Shown: positions 44,602 to 51,549 of the stretch, piece after piece
Position numbering within the stretch: position 1 is the first letter of the stretch
Layout: each line of letters begins with the position of its first letter
From: Roseburia sp. CAG:10041_57
GTDB lineage: Bacteria > Bacillota > Clostridia > Lachnospirales > Lachnospiraceae
Reading direction: 5' to 3'
DNA: 64,000 nt
Assembly: GCA_001916965.1 (NCBI GenBank)
Contig: MNTL01000047.1
Coordinates: forward strand, 62,001-126,000
Notes under the pieces: model-generated
Databases searched by the model: none
What the model was told of the DNA's origin: nothing
The model's input: the letters and a program-made list of their open reading frames with translations, nothing else
Program-made: the position numbers and the translations under genes

Positions 44602-45888
44602 TTAGTACACGCGAATCACGCCTGATACCTCTTTCACATCAGACATACCCTGAAATACTACCAATGCATCATTGAAATGTCTCTCTTCTACTTCATCTGT
44701 GATGATTACCAGCTCTGCCACGCCATCTTTACGGCTCTTCTGCACTACCTGGGCAATACTTACGTTATTGTTACCCAATACACTGGCGATATTGGCAAGT
44801 GCTCCTGTACGGTCAGCAGCCTGGATACGCATAAAGAATTTGGAACAGGTATCTTTAATATGTTTTACTGGAATCTGTCTGTAACATCCACAGCCGATTC
44901 TTCCTGAGGAGTGATGCATGATATTGCGCATGGAATCAATCACATCCCCCATAACAGCGCTTGCTGTTGGCATCTTACCTGCACCACGTCCCATAAACAT
45001 GGCATCATCCATTGCCTGTCCATGTACAAATACTGCATTGAAGGAATCTCTGACTGTTGCCAGCGGATGATTCTCATTAATCAGCATGGGATGTACTTTT
45101 ACCTCTATTCCATCTTCTCCATGTCTGGCTACGCCAAGAAGCTTGATTACATAGCCGAATTCTTTCGCATAACGGATATCTTCTGCTGTGATCTTCGTAA
45201 TACCTTCTGTATATACCTGTGAAAAAGTCACTCTGGAATGAAAAGCCAGGGATGCCATAATGGCAATCTTCCTGCCTGCATCATAGCCTTCTACATCCGC
45301 TGTCGGGTCAGATTCTGCATACCCAAGCTCTGTTGCCTGTCTGAGGGCATCTTCGTAGCTCATGCCTTTTTCAGACATCTTCGTCAGGATATAATTGGTA
45401 GTACCATTCACAATACCCATAATCTCTGTGATATTGTCCCCTGCCATGCTTTGTTTCAAAGGACGGATAATAGGGATTGCACCACCTACACTTGCCTCAA
45501 AGAGCAGATCCGTTCCTGCTGCATCAGATGCTTCCAGCAGCTCTCTTCCGTCTTCTGCAAGTAAATCCTTGTTCGCCGTAACTACCTGCTTACCGGCAGC
45601 AATCGCTTCTAATATGTAAGTTCTTGCCGGCTCTATTCCACCCATTAACTCAATTACAATGTCTATCTCAGGGTCTTCCACAATATCCTTCCAGTTATCA
45701 GTCAGAATCTCCTCTGCAATCCCTTCACGCTTCTTATTCAGGTTTCTGACCAGTACTTTCTTGATCTCTAATGCAGCGCCCGTCTTGTACTCTATATCTT
45801 CTGCCAGAATTTGCGCCAGCTCATATACGCCACTGCCTACTACGCCTGCTCCAAGCAATGCTGCCTTGATTACTCTTTTATCGCTCAT
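44602..45888 (-). CDS. hom: Homoserine dehydrogenase
   Basis: Homoserine dehydrogenase reduces aspartate semialdehyde to homoserine, leading to threonine and methionine. The 428-residue monofunctional enzyme has the Rossmann motif LLGAGVVGSGV, VTANKDLLAEDG, GIVNGTTNYIL, the catalytic GYAESDPTADVEGYDAGRK region and a C-terminal ACT domain (from ~350, AADRTGALANIASVLG) for threonine feedback. AGGAG precedes the start. An HD-domain gene lies 20 bp upstream on the same strand, so they are likely cotranscribed. Confidence 0.96.
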   Translation of the reverse strand: MSDKRVIKAALLGAGVVGSGVYELAQILAEDIEYKTGAALEIKKVLVRNLNKKREGIAEEILTDNWKDIVEDPEIDIVIELMGGIEPARTYILEAIAAGKQVVTANKDLLAEDGRELLEASDAAGTDLLFEASVGGAIPIIRPLKQSMAGDNITEIMGIVNGTTNYILTKMSEKGMSYEDALRQATELGYAESDPTADVEGYDAGRKIAIMASLAFHSRVTFSQVYTEGITKITAEDIRYAKEFGYVIKLLGVARHGEDGIEVKVHPMLINENHPLATVRDSFNAVFVHGQAMDDAMFMGRGAGKMPTASAVMGDVIDSMRNIMHHSSGRIGCGCYRQIPVKHIKDTCSKFFMRIQAADRTGALANIASVLGNNNVSIAQVVQKSRKDGVAELVIITDEVEERHFNDALVVFQGMSDVKEVSGVIRVY

Positions 45889-45908
45889 TTCTTCTTCTCC
45901 TCTGTTTT

Positions 45909-46697
45909 TTAACTCTGTAATCTGTCCGCTATATAACTGTCCATCATCTGACGAAGCTGTGCGAACTGCTCCATCGTATGTGGATTCTGTGATTGAAAAT
46001 GCATCAGCTTGTCCAGATATCCCTGCTGTACCACTACTTTCACGCTGTATGGATATACCAGCTCATATACAAGAGAGATATGCCCTACAACATGATCTAC
46101 GGAAGTTTGCTTCAAGGCACGAAGTGTCGCGTGCTTCTTGGCAAAGCTGTCCATTACAGCCTGTGTGACCTCTGCATTCGCCAGATCTTTACTTGTCACA
46201 TTATAGATTTCCTCCAGAGGAACATCCACATTGACCTTTAAAATATCTATCTTATCTGCATCTCTCAGGATATCTGCAAACTGCTTCTCTCTGTCAGTAT
46301 AATCCTGCGGTACACGATATGCGCTGTGGCATGAAATGACTTTTCTCAAAAAAAGCAGCTCATCCTCTGTAATTGCTTCTCTATCAATATAGTCCCATAT
46401 CTTCTCCTGGTCAAAAAGTATCTCTGCGCCATACATTGCATGGTCTATAGACTGTGCATCATTAAATGTTCCAAACCGGCGCAGCTGCTCAAAACGCCCC
46501 ACATCATGAAGCAATCCGCTAAACCATGCAATATCCACATCATCTGAGGATAAAGAAATGCTCTGTGCGATCTGTTCACACAGAGCTGCGACACGATAAG
46601 TATGGTCAATCTTCAACTTGACCTTCTCATCCTGAGCATTATATTGTGCAACATAGTTTCTAAAAGCTTTACCGGCTTTATTTCTGTCGAGTTTCAT
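45909..46697 (-). CDS. HD-domain phosphohydrolase, unknown substrate
   Basis: A 262-residue HD-superfamily protein. The metal ligands are visible: H in KIDHTYRV, the HD pair in LLHDVGRFEQ, a later His in ISCHSAYR, and a further Asp in LRDADKIDILK. The substrate is unknown; HD enzymes act on nucleotides or cyclic nucleotides. The ATG at 46697 (MKLDRNKAGK) is preferred over the one at 46718, because AAAGG lies between them at a usable spacing. It is tightly linked to hom, though a functional link is not evident. Confidence 0.8.
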   Translation of the reverse strand: MKLDRNKAGKAFRNYVAQYNAQDEKVKLKIDHTYRVAALCEQIAQSISLSSDDVDIAWFSGLLHDVGRFEQLRRFGTFNDAQSIDHAMYGAEILFDQEKIWDYIDREAITEDELLFLRKVISCHSAYRVPQDYTDREKQFADILRDADKIDILKVNVDVPLEEIYNVTSKDLANAEVTQAVMDSFAKKHATLRALKQTSVDHVVGHISLVYELVYPYSVKVVVQQGYLDKLMHFQSQNPHTMEQFAQLRQMMDSYIADRLQS

Positions 46698-46762
46698 GTG
46701 ATTACCATGCCTTTCCATTCTTTTAGAAATATGTTACACCATGCATTATGCAAAAGCAAGTA

Positions 46763-48157
46763 CTAGGCTAAATGAATCATATCAATCAGAACAACCATTG
46801 CCAGTCCATAGTATACAACAATGGCTACCAGGTCATTGACTGTTGTAATCAATGGACCGGATGCTACTGCAGGATCTACTTTAATCTTTTTGAAAAACAT
46901 GGGAATCAGGGTTCCTACCATGCTTGATACAACCATGGCTCCGATCAGTGCAACGCCGACACATCCTGATACCAGCAGGGAATATCCCAGTGAATACTGC
47001 TTCAGGAAATGGATGTACATTCCAAGGAACAGAAATGCCATAACGCCCAGAATGAAGCCATTAAAGAATCCTACTTTCATTTCCTTGGCTACCAGCTTAA
47101 ACTTCTGTGTGCCCGTCAGGTTCTCATCCATCAGAACACGGATTGTAACTGCCAGTGACTGTGTTCCTACGTTACCTGCCATATCAAGGATCAAAGACTG
47201 GAAGCACATGACAATCGGAAGTACTGCTACTACTGATTCAAACATACCTACTACTGTAGATACTCCCATTCCAAGGAACAGCAGAATAATCAGCCAGGGC
47301 AGACGCTTCTTCACACTTTCTGTAGTCTTTTCCTCCAGATCTTCCTCTGCGGTCAGACCACCGAGCTTTGCATAATCATCGCCCATTTCGTCATCTACTA
47401 CTTCTACAATATCCTGAGCGGTAATAATACCGGCAATTGTACCATCTTCCAGCAATACAGGAATGGAGTCCTCTGCATAATCCTTGATTTTCTCGATACA
47501 GTCACTGATCTTCTCATGGTCAAGCACATAAGGGTAAGAACGGCTGATGATGTCTTCCAGATCCTCATGCTCCCTGGCAACAATCAGCTTCTGCAATTCG
47601 ATAGCACCGTAGAATTTATCTTCATCATCTATAACATATATGGTAGAAATGTTGTCATTTTCTCCTGCCTGATTGACCAGCTCCCGCATAGCCTGTCGAA
47701 TGGTCAGATTGTTATGAATCACGATAAAGTTCGTGGTCATGCAGCTACCGATTTCCACATCTTCATAGGAAAGAAGAAGCTTCACATCCTTCACTGCATC
47801 CTGATCCAACATGTTCACGATCTGATGCTTCGTTCTGTCATCCATATCCTCCAGAGCATCTACTGCATCATCGGAGTCCATCTCTGAAACTACCTTTGCC
47901 GCATTCTCCAGTGAAATCTCTTTGAAATAAGGTTCTGCATCATCCAGATAAGCAAAAATCTGTGCGATTCTCTGTACTCCCAGTACTGAATACAGTCTTT
48001 TTCTTTCTGATGCTGTCAGGCTGTCCAAAGCCTCTGCGATATCATTATCATGATAATCGGATAATTTATCCAGTAATTCTTCCTTAGGTAAATTACTTCT
48101 GATAATTCTGATCAGTTCATCTACATATTCCGGTCTTTTCATCATTCTTTCTGTCAT
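46763..48157 (-). CDS. mgtE: Magnesium transporter MgtE
   Basis: A 464-residue MgtE magnesium channel: the N-terminal superhelical domain (~1-130, with the DDAVDALEDMDD segment), two CBS domains (~130-260, gate control by Mg2+), and five membrane helices (~275-464) including GNVGTQSLAVTIR and DPAVASGPLITTVNDL. The open frame continues 43 codons upstream but those lie over the leader terminator; ATG 48157 has GGAGG 5 bp before it. The roughly 270-nt leader holds a small ORF and a terminator, which suggests control by attenuation. HD-hom lie downstream on the same strand. Confidence 0.95.
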   Translation of the reverse strand: MTERMMKRPEYVDELIRIIRSNLPKEELLDKLSDYHDNDIAEALDSLTASERKRLYSVLGVQRIAQIFAYLDDAEPYFKEISLENAAKVVSEMDSDDAVDALEDMDDRTKHQIVNMLDQDAVKDVKLLLSYEDVEIGSCMTTNFIVIHNNLTIRQAMRELVNQAGENDNISTIYVIDDEDKFYGAIELQKLIVAREHEDLEDIISRSYPYVLDHEKISDCIEKIKDYAEDSIPVLLEDGTIAGIITAQDIVEVVDDEMGDDYAKLGGLTAEEDLEEKTTESVKKRLPWLIILLFLGMGVSTVVGMFESVVAVLPIVMCFQSLILDMAGNVGTQSLAVTIRVLMDENLTGTQKFKLVAKEMKVGFFNGFILGVMAFLFLGMYIHFLKQYSLGYSLLVSGCVGVALIGAMVVSSMVGTLIPMFFKKIKVDPAVASGPLITTVNDLVAIVVYYGLAMVVLIDMIHLA

Positions 48158-48196
48158 TGCTGCCTCCAAATCTCTATGCATCCCACAAAAGGGCGC

Positions 48197-48275
48197 AAAA
48201 AAACACCGCTTCAGAATTCCAAAGCAGACCAACAAGTTACCTGCTGTGATGTAAGGACTCTTCTGATACGGTGTT
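48197..48275 (-). terminator. Leader terminator/attenuator upstream of mgtE
   Basis: On the minus strand AACACCG (48269-48275) pairs with CGGTGTT (48202-48208), and inside it TCAGAA with TTCTGA and AGCAG with CTGCT, forming a long interrupted hairpin followed by seven U residues. It ends about 40 nt before the mgtE start, inside the transcript from the promoter at 48437-48465, so it can cut off transcription before mgtE. Confidence 0.75.
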
Positions 48276-48303
48276 ATAAAAGACACAACAACAAGAAATG
48301 CAG

Positions 48304-48393
48304 CTAGTCAATCTCCATAGACAGCCACACTTTCGCTATTACATTTATCGCACCGTACATTGTACTTCGTCCTGTACTATCGCAACTGTCCAT
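48304..48393 (-). CDS. Leader peptide ORF upstream of mgtE (29 aa)
   Basis: A 29-codon ORF starting ATG at 48393 (MDSCDSTGRS ...) and ending ... KVWLSMEID then TAG at 48304. AGAGGTG lies 7 bp before the ATG, a good Shine-Dalgarno sequence. It lies wholly within the mgtE leader, about 40 nt after the predicted transcription start and about 30 nt before the terminator hairpin. That layout fits a leader peptide whose translation influences terminator formation. Its first and last parts can also base pair (ATGGACAG with CTGTCTAT at 48317-48324). I do not recognise the peptide; it could also be a structured RNA with a chance ORF. Confidence 0.55.
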   Translation of the reverse strand: MDSCDSTGRSTMYGAINVIAKVWLSMEID

Positions 48394-48436
48394 GCAAATT
48401 CACCTCTGCTTTCTTAAATATAATTTTGACGTGACA

Positions 48437-48465
48437 AGTATATCATTTTGTATCTTCTATTTCAA
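48437..48465 (-). promoter_or_regulatory. Sigma-A promoter of the mgtE leader
   Basis: The minus strand reads TTGAAA (48460-48465), a 17-bp spacer, and TATACT (48437-48442). Transcription would start near 48430, giving a leader of about 270 nt before mgtE. Confidence 0.7.
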
Positions 48466-48478
48466 CTAAAAATTATAA

Positions 48479-48629
48479 GTAACTATTCAGAACCCCATGC
48501 GCAAAACCGCATCTTCGATGCTTATCTGGATAACAAGTTTACTTGTTATCTGCTTATTGTGGTTACTTCGCCATATATGCTTATAAATAAGCATATTCTG
48601 ACTCAATTTGCATGGCTCTGAATAGTTAC
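48479..48629 (-). mobile_element. MITE-like element, copy C
   Basis: A 151-bp copy of the element family, with ends GTAACTATTCAGAACC and (opposite strand) GTAACTATTCAGAGCC. It is flanked by the exact 8-bp direct repeat AATTATAA (48471-48478 and 48630-48637), a target-site duplication. The shared core TGTGGTTACTTCGCCAT is identical to copies A and B. The long hairpin has lost part of its left arm, and the second hairpin is different (GATAACAAG / CTTGTTATC). The insertion lies 2 bp after the stop codon of the PfkB kinase gene, which is itself partly inside the duplicated target. Confidence 0.85.
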
Positions 48630-48631
48630 AA

Positions 48632-49552
48632 TTATAACTGTATTCCAAATTCTTCCGGCAGGAATCTGGGGCATACATTCTCTAATGATGTAATTACGGA
48701 TGCTGCGAGCCGGCTTCCTATCTCGACAGCTTCTCTCAGGGTTTTCCCATAGGTAAGACCGCTGGATACGCCTGCACAGAATGCATCTCCGGCGCCTGTG
48801 GTATCTTTTACACGCACCTTCTGGGGTGGGCAGATTCCTTTATCTCCTGTCAGGTCGGCATATACAGCACCATGGTCTCCCATAGTTACGATCATGGCTG
48901 GGATTTTGCCTAAGGTGACACGTTTAGCAAGAATCTCACAGAGTTCTTCCGGGGTCTTATCTGCATAATCTTCCATAAAGAACATGCCTGCTTCAAGCTG
49001 ATTACAGATAAAGCAGTCAAAGTTCTGCAGGAAGTCTCTTCTTTCTACTGCTATGCTCATATTGCTTACAACACCAAAAAGTTTTTTATTATGTTTTTTG
49101 GAAAGTGCCACAACTTTTTTGATAATATCTCTGTCCATATCTACTTCAACAATAACAGAATCCGCATTGGCAAAGATTTCATCGCCTTTTTCCTCAAGGA
49201 GGTCAAGTATCGGCATAAGATTGGGTCTTTGTGAGATAGACCCTGCAAGATTGCCACTGTGGTCAAATACTGCAAGCCAGGTTCCCATTCCACCGGGTAT
49301 TGTGAGTACATAATCCGTGTTTACTTTATGATTGTTCAGCTTTCTGACTACGTCCTGGCCCAGGGCACTGTCATCCACTATGCTGACAAATGTGGGTCTT
49401 AACTCTATATTGGCTATATCTTCCACAACATTGCGGCTTACTCCGCCATGAATATATTCTACATGTCCAACATTTCTTCCATCGGGTATATAGATATCAT
49501 CCGGGAATCCCTTAATATCTACAAATACCGCACCAAAAACAACTATTCCCAT
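48632..49552 (-). CDS. PfkB-family carbohydrate/nucleoside kinase
   Basis: A 306-residue PfkB-family kinase. The N-terminal GGVSRNVVEDIA and the C-terminal signature DTTGAGDAFCAGVSSGL with the catalytic Asp are present. The substrate is not clear; the N-terminus VVFGAVFVDIKGFP and RNVGHVEYIHGGVSRN resemble the pseudouridine kinase and adenosine/sugar kinase branches. A GTG at 49564 overlaps the GAGG ribosome binding site, so ATG 49552 is used. It is isolated, with MITE copy C at its 3' end and the FtsW-like gene upstream. Confidence 0.85.
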   Translation of the reverse strand: MGIVVFGAVFVDIKGFPDDIYIPDGRNVGHVEYIHGGVSRNVVEDIANIELRPTFVSIVDDSALGQDVVRKLNNHKVNTDYVLTIPGGMGTWLAVFDHSGNLAGSISQRPNLMPILDLLEEKGDEIFANADSVIVEVDMDRDIIKKVVALSKKHNKKLFGVVSNMSIAVERRDFLQNFDCFICNQLEAGMFFMEDYADKTPEELCEILAKRVTLGKIPAMIVTMGDHGAVYADLTGDKGICPPQKVRVKDTTGAGDAFCAGVSSGLTYGKTLREAVEIGSRLAASVITSLENVCPRFLPEEFGIQL

Positions 49553-49725
49553 ACAAAACCTCACTTCTTCAGGCTCTTACAAAATAAATTCAAAGTCACG
49601 AATTGTACAATTCTGAATTCTCTAATATATACTTTCAATACCTGATTATTCATCTGGAAATATTATAAAGCATGTTGGCTGATTTGCAAAGCGAATTTGT
49701 ATACTTTACATTTTGGGCTGTTATC

Positions 49726-51051
49726 TCAGTTTTTATATATGGCTATTTTTTCCGGGCTGCGCAGCATGTTATGCTCTGTTAATACGTTGCGGTAGCGGCA
49801 GATGCTGAGAATAAAGCCGCATAGAACTGCGTACACAACAGAATTGCAAAAGCCGTAAGCAAGGAATGGCATACATACTGTTGTAGAAGGGAAGACTCCG
49901 AGATTCATGCCGATTCCAAGCACGCTCTCTGTCAGTAGCAGCATACCACATCCAAAACCGATCATCCTGCCCAGCTGATTACCTGCTTTGGCTGTAATTC
50001 CAAAGACCTTGATAATGAATGTTGCCAGCGCTGCAATCACTGCCAGTCCACATATCCAGCCATAGGATATGACAAGCTGCAGGATCATCCATTCTCTTCC
50101 AAATGCAAAGAAACTCTGTACAGGTCCTTCTCCTCCGGAGCTGCCAAGCCATCTGCATTCAGAAAGTACCGTTCTAAGTATATTATAGAAATAACCTGAA
50201 CCCTGACTATCTGATTGCGGATTAAGGAATGCAATAATGCGCACCTTCTGATAATCTGCTGCACCAAAGAAATAGAAAAATACAGCACTCAGTATGGGCA
50301 ATATGAAAGCTGCAAAAGCGCACACAGGCACTGCAATCTTTCGTTCTAAGCGAAACCAGCCCTTCCAGAGTGCATATAGAATCATCCCATAGAATACAAT
50401 CCAGATACACATGCTGGAAGATATGCTGCTATGCAAAGAGAAAAAGAGTGGCGGAATCATATATGCTATCGCACGCAGCAGACCTTTCATTCTGCTTCCT
50501 CTACATGTATATAATATGCCTGCGTATACCGGTATATACAGCATCGTCAGGATAGCAAAGCCACGTAAGCTGCTACCATTTACCCAAAGAGACATGCCAT
50601 CCAGCACGCCTGATTGTGCTCCCCAGTATACAAATAGAAATGTTGCTGTCATTATCCAGTAGCAGGCTTTCGCATAACGTGCCAGGAAACTGTAATCCAG
50701 ATAACAGATTCCAATCATCACTGCCAGTCCAATCATGGTATACAGGCATTGCTTTCTTGAAATGCCCATTGCTGCATATTGAACCATAAGTCCACCCAGA
50801 TTTAGTATGACAATCATAATAAAAGTTCTCCAGTCCATTCTTGGTCTGTGAATTCTGTCCAGTTCTACACCGATAGCAACAGGATCGCCCATACTTTGCA
50901 CTGCAGCTGCAAGAGCCTGTTCATGTGTCATGCCTTCCTGTTCCAGGTCTTGTGCCGCATCTTCAATATGGTCTGTTATCTCTCTGGCTATCCCGGCTCT
51001 GGCTTTCTTACACCTTACCTGTTCAAGCAAAGCTCTGATAAATTCATCCAT
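49726..51051 (-). CDS. FtsW/RodA/SpoVE-like membrane protein with N-terminal PadR-linked prefix domain
   Basis: A 441-residue protein with two parts. Residues 1-72 are soluble and helical (LLEQVRCKKARAGIAREITDHIEDAAQDL, then EQALAAAVQSMGDPVAIG), the kind of prefix domain usually found in membrane proteins encoded next to PadR regulators. The rest has about ten membrane helices and ends with the FtsW/RodA/SpoVE signature (LGVFPSTTVCMPFLAYGFCN). FtsW/RodA proteins polymerise lipid II glycan strands. No cognate class B penicillin-binding protein gene is adjacent. PadR ends 3 bp upstream, so the two form an operon and PadR probably controls this envelope protein. The catalytic Asp region was not checked against the family. 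Confidence 0.82.
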   Translation of the reverse strand: MDEFIRALLEQVRCKKARAGIAREITDHIEDAAQDLEQEGMTHEQALAAAVQSMGDPVAIGVELDRIHRPRMDWRTFIMIVILNLGGLMVQYAAMGISRKQCLYTMIGLAVMIGICYLDYSFLARYAKACYWIMTATFLFVYWGAQSGVLDGMSLWVNGSSLRGFAILTMLYIPVYAGILYTCRGSRMKGLLRAIAYMIPPLFFSLHSSISSSMCIWIVFYGMILYALWKGWFRLERKIAVPVCAFAAFILPILSAVFFYFFGAADYQKVRIIAFLNPQSDSQGSGYFYNILRTVLSECRWLGSSGGEGPVQSFFAFGREWMILQLVISYGWICGLAVIAALATFIIKVFGITAKAGNQLGRMIGFGCGMLLLTESVLGIGMNLGVFPSTTVCMPFLAYGFCNSVVYAVLCGFILSICRYRNVLTEHNMLRSPEKIAIYKN

Positions 51052-51054
51052 TTC

Positions 51055-51384
51055 TTAGCCCTCCATACACAGCACATTGGTAACTGCTGTCTGATATTCC
51101 TGCCATTCCTTCTTCTTATCCTTGAGATAATTTCTCCCATTCTTCGTAATACTGTAATATTTACGGGTTTTGCCATTCACCTCATTCTCATAGGAGGTAA
51201 GATATCCCTTCTCCTCCAGTGAATGAAGCAGAGGATACAAAGTACCCGCCTTTAGGCTGAATACATGATTGGAACGACTCTCCAGTGTCTCTATCATCTC
51301 ATATCCATACATATCCTTCTCTTCAAGAAGCCGAAGCAATAACATTGAAGTACTCCCTGATACCAGGCTCTTATCAATTGCCAT
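51055..51384 (-). CDS. PadR-family transcriptional regulator
   Basis: A 109-residue PadR regulator: winged helix-turn-helix with GSTSMLLLRLLEEKDMYGYEM, LKAGTLYPLLHSLEEKGYL and the wing GKTRKYYSITKNGR, followed by a short C-terminal dimerisation helix. The TTG at 51390 precedes the AGAGG-spaced ATG at 51384, which is the better start. Two palindromic operator-like sites lie 27-72 bp upstream, so it is probably autoregulated together with the FtsW-like gene that follows it by 3 bp. Confidence 0.92.
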   Translation of the reverse strand: MAIDKSLVSGSTSMLLLRLLEEKDMYGYEMIETLESRSNHVFSLKAGTLYPLLHSLEEKGYLTSYENEVNGKTRKYYSITKNGRNYLKDKKKEWQEYQTAVTNVLCMEG

Positions 51385-51410
51385 TTTCAATTCCTCTCTT
51401 TCTCATAATC

Positions 51411-51456
51411 ATATATAGATTATCTATATATGATTATATGTAGATAATCTATATAT
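51411..51456. promoter_or_regulatory. Tandem palindromic operators of the PadR operon
   Basis: A perfect 10-1-10 palindrome, ATATATAGAT-T-ATCTATATAT (51411-51431), is followed by a second copy with one mismatch (51436-51456), 25 bp apart, just upstream of padR. Confidence 0.7.
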
Positions 51457-51500
51457 GTCAAGCTCTATTTTACCCATTGATATAACTTTCAATTAAAAAA

Positions 51501-51541
51501 GCCCCTTCCATAGCAGCTTTATCCTGCTGTATGGAAAGGAG
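51501..51541 (-). terminator. Terminator of the MMPL-surface protein operon
   Basis: The minus strand has GCTCC-TTTCCATACAGCAG and its complement around a short loop (51501-51541), followed by TTTTTTAATT, right after the stop codon of the large surface protein gene. Confidence 0.75.
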
Positions 51542-51549
51542 CATTTTCA

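Noticed and set aside
48158..48286. 43-residue N-terminal extension of MgtE
   Set aside because: It would be translated through the leader terminator hairpin and its U tract, and the ATG at 48157 has a proper GGAGG and the family N-terminus.
48158..48430. M-box (ykoK) magnesium riboswitch in the mgtE leader
   Set aside because: AGGTGA occurs, but the following conserved core of the M-box (GAGGCTCC and the GCTGCTGCCC region) is not present in the minus-strand leader; reported as an unclassified leader instead.
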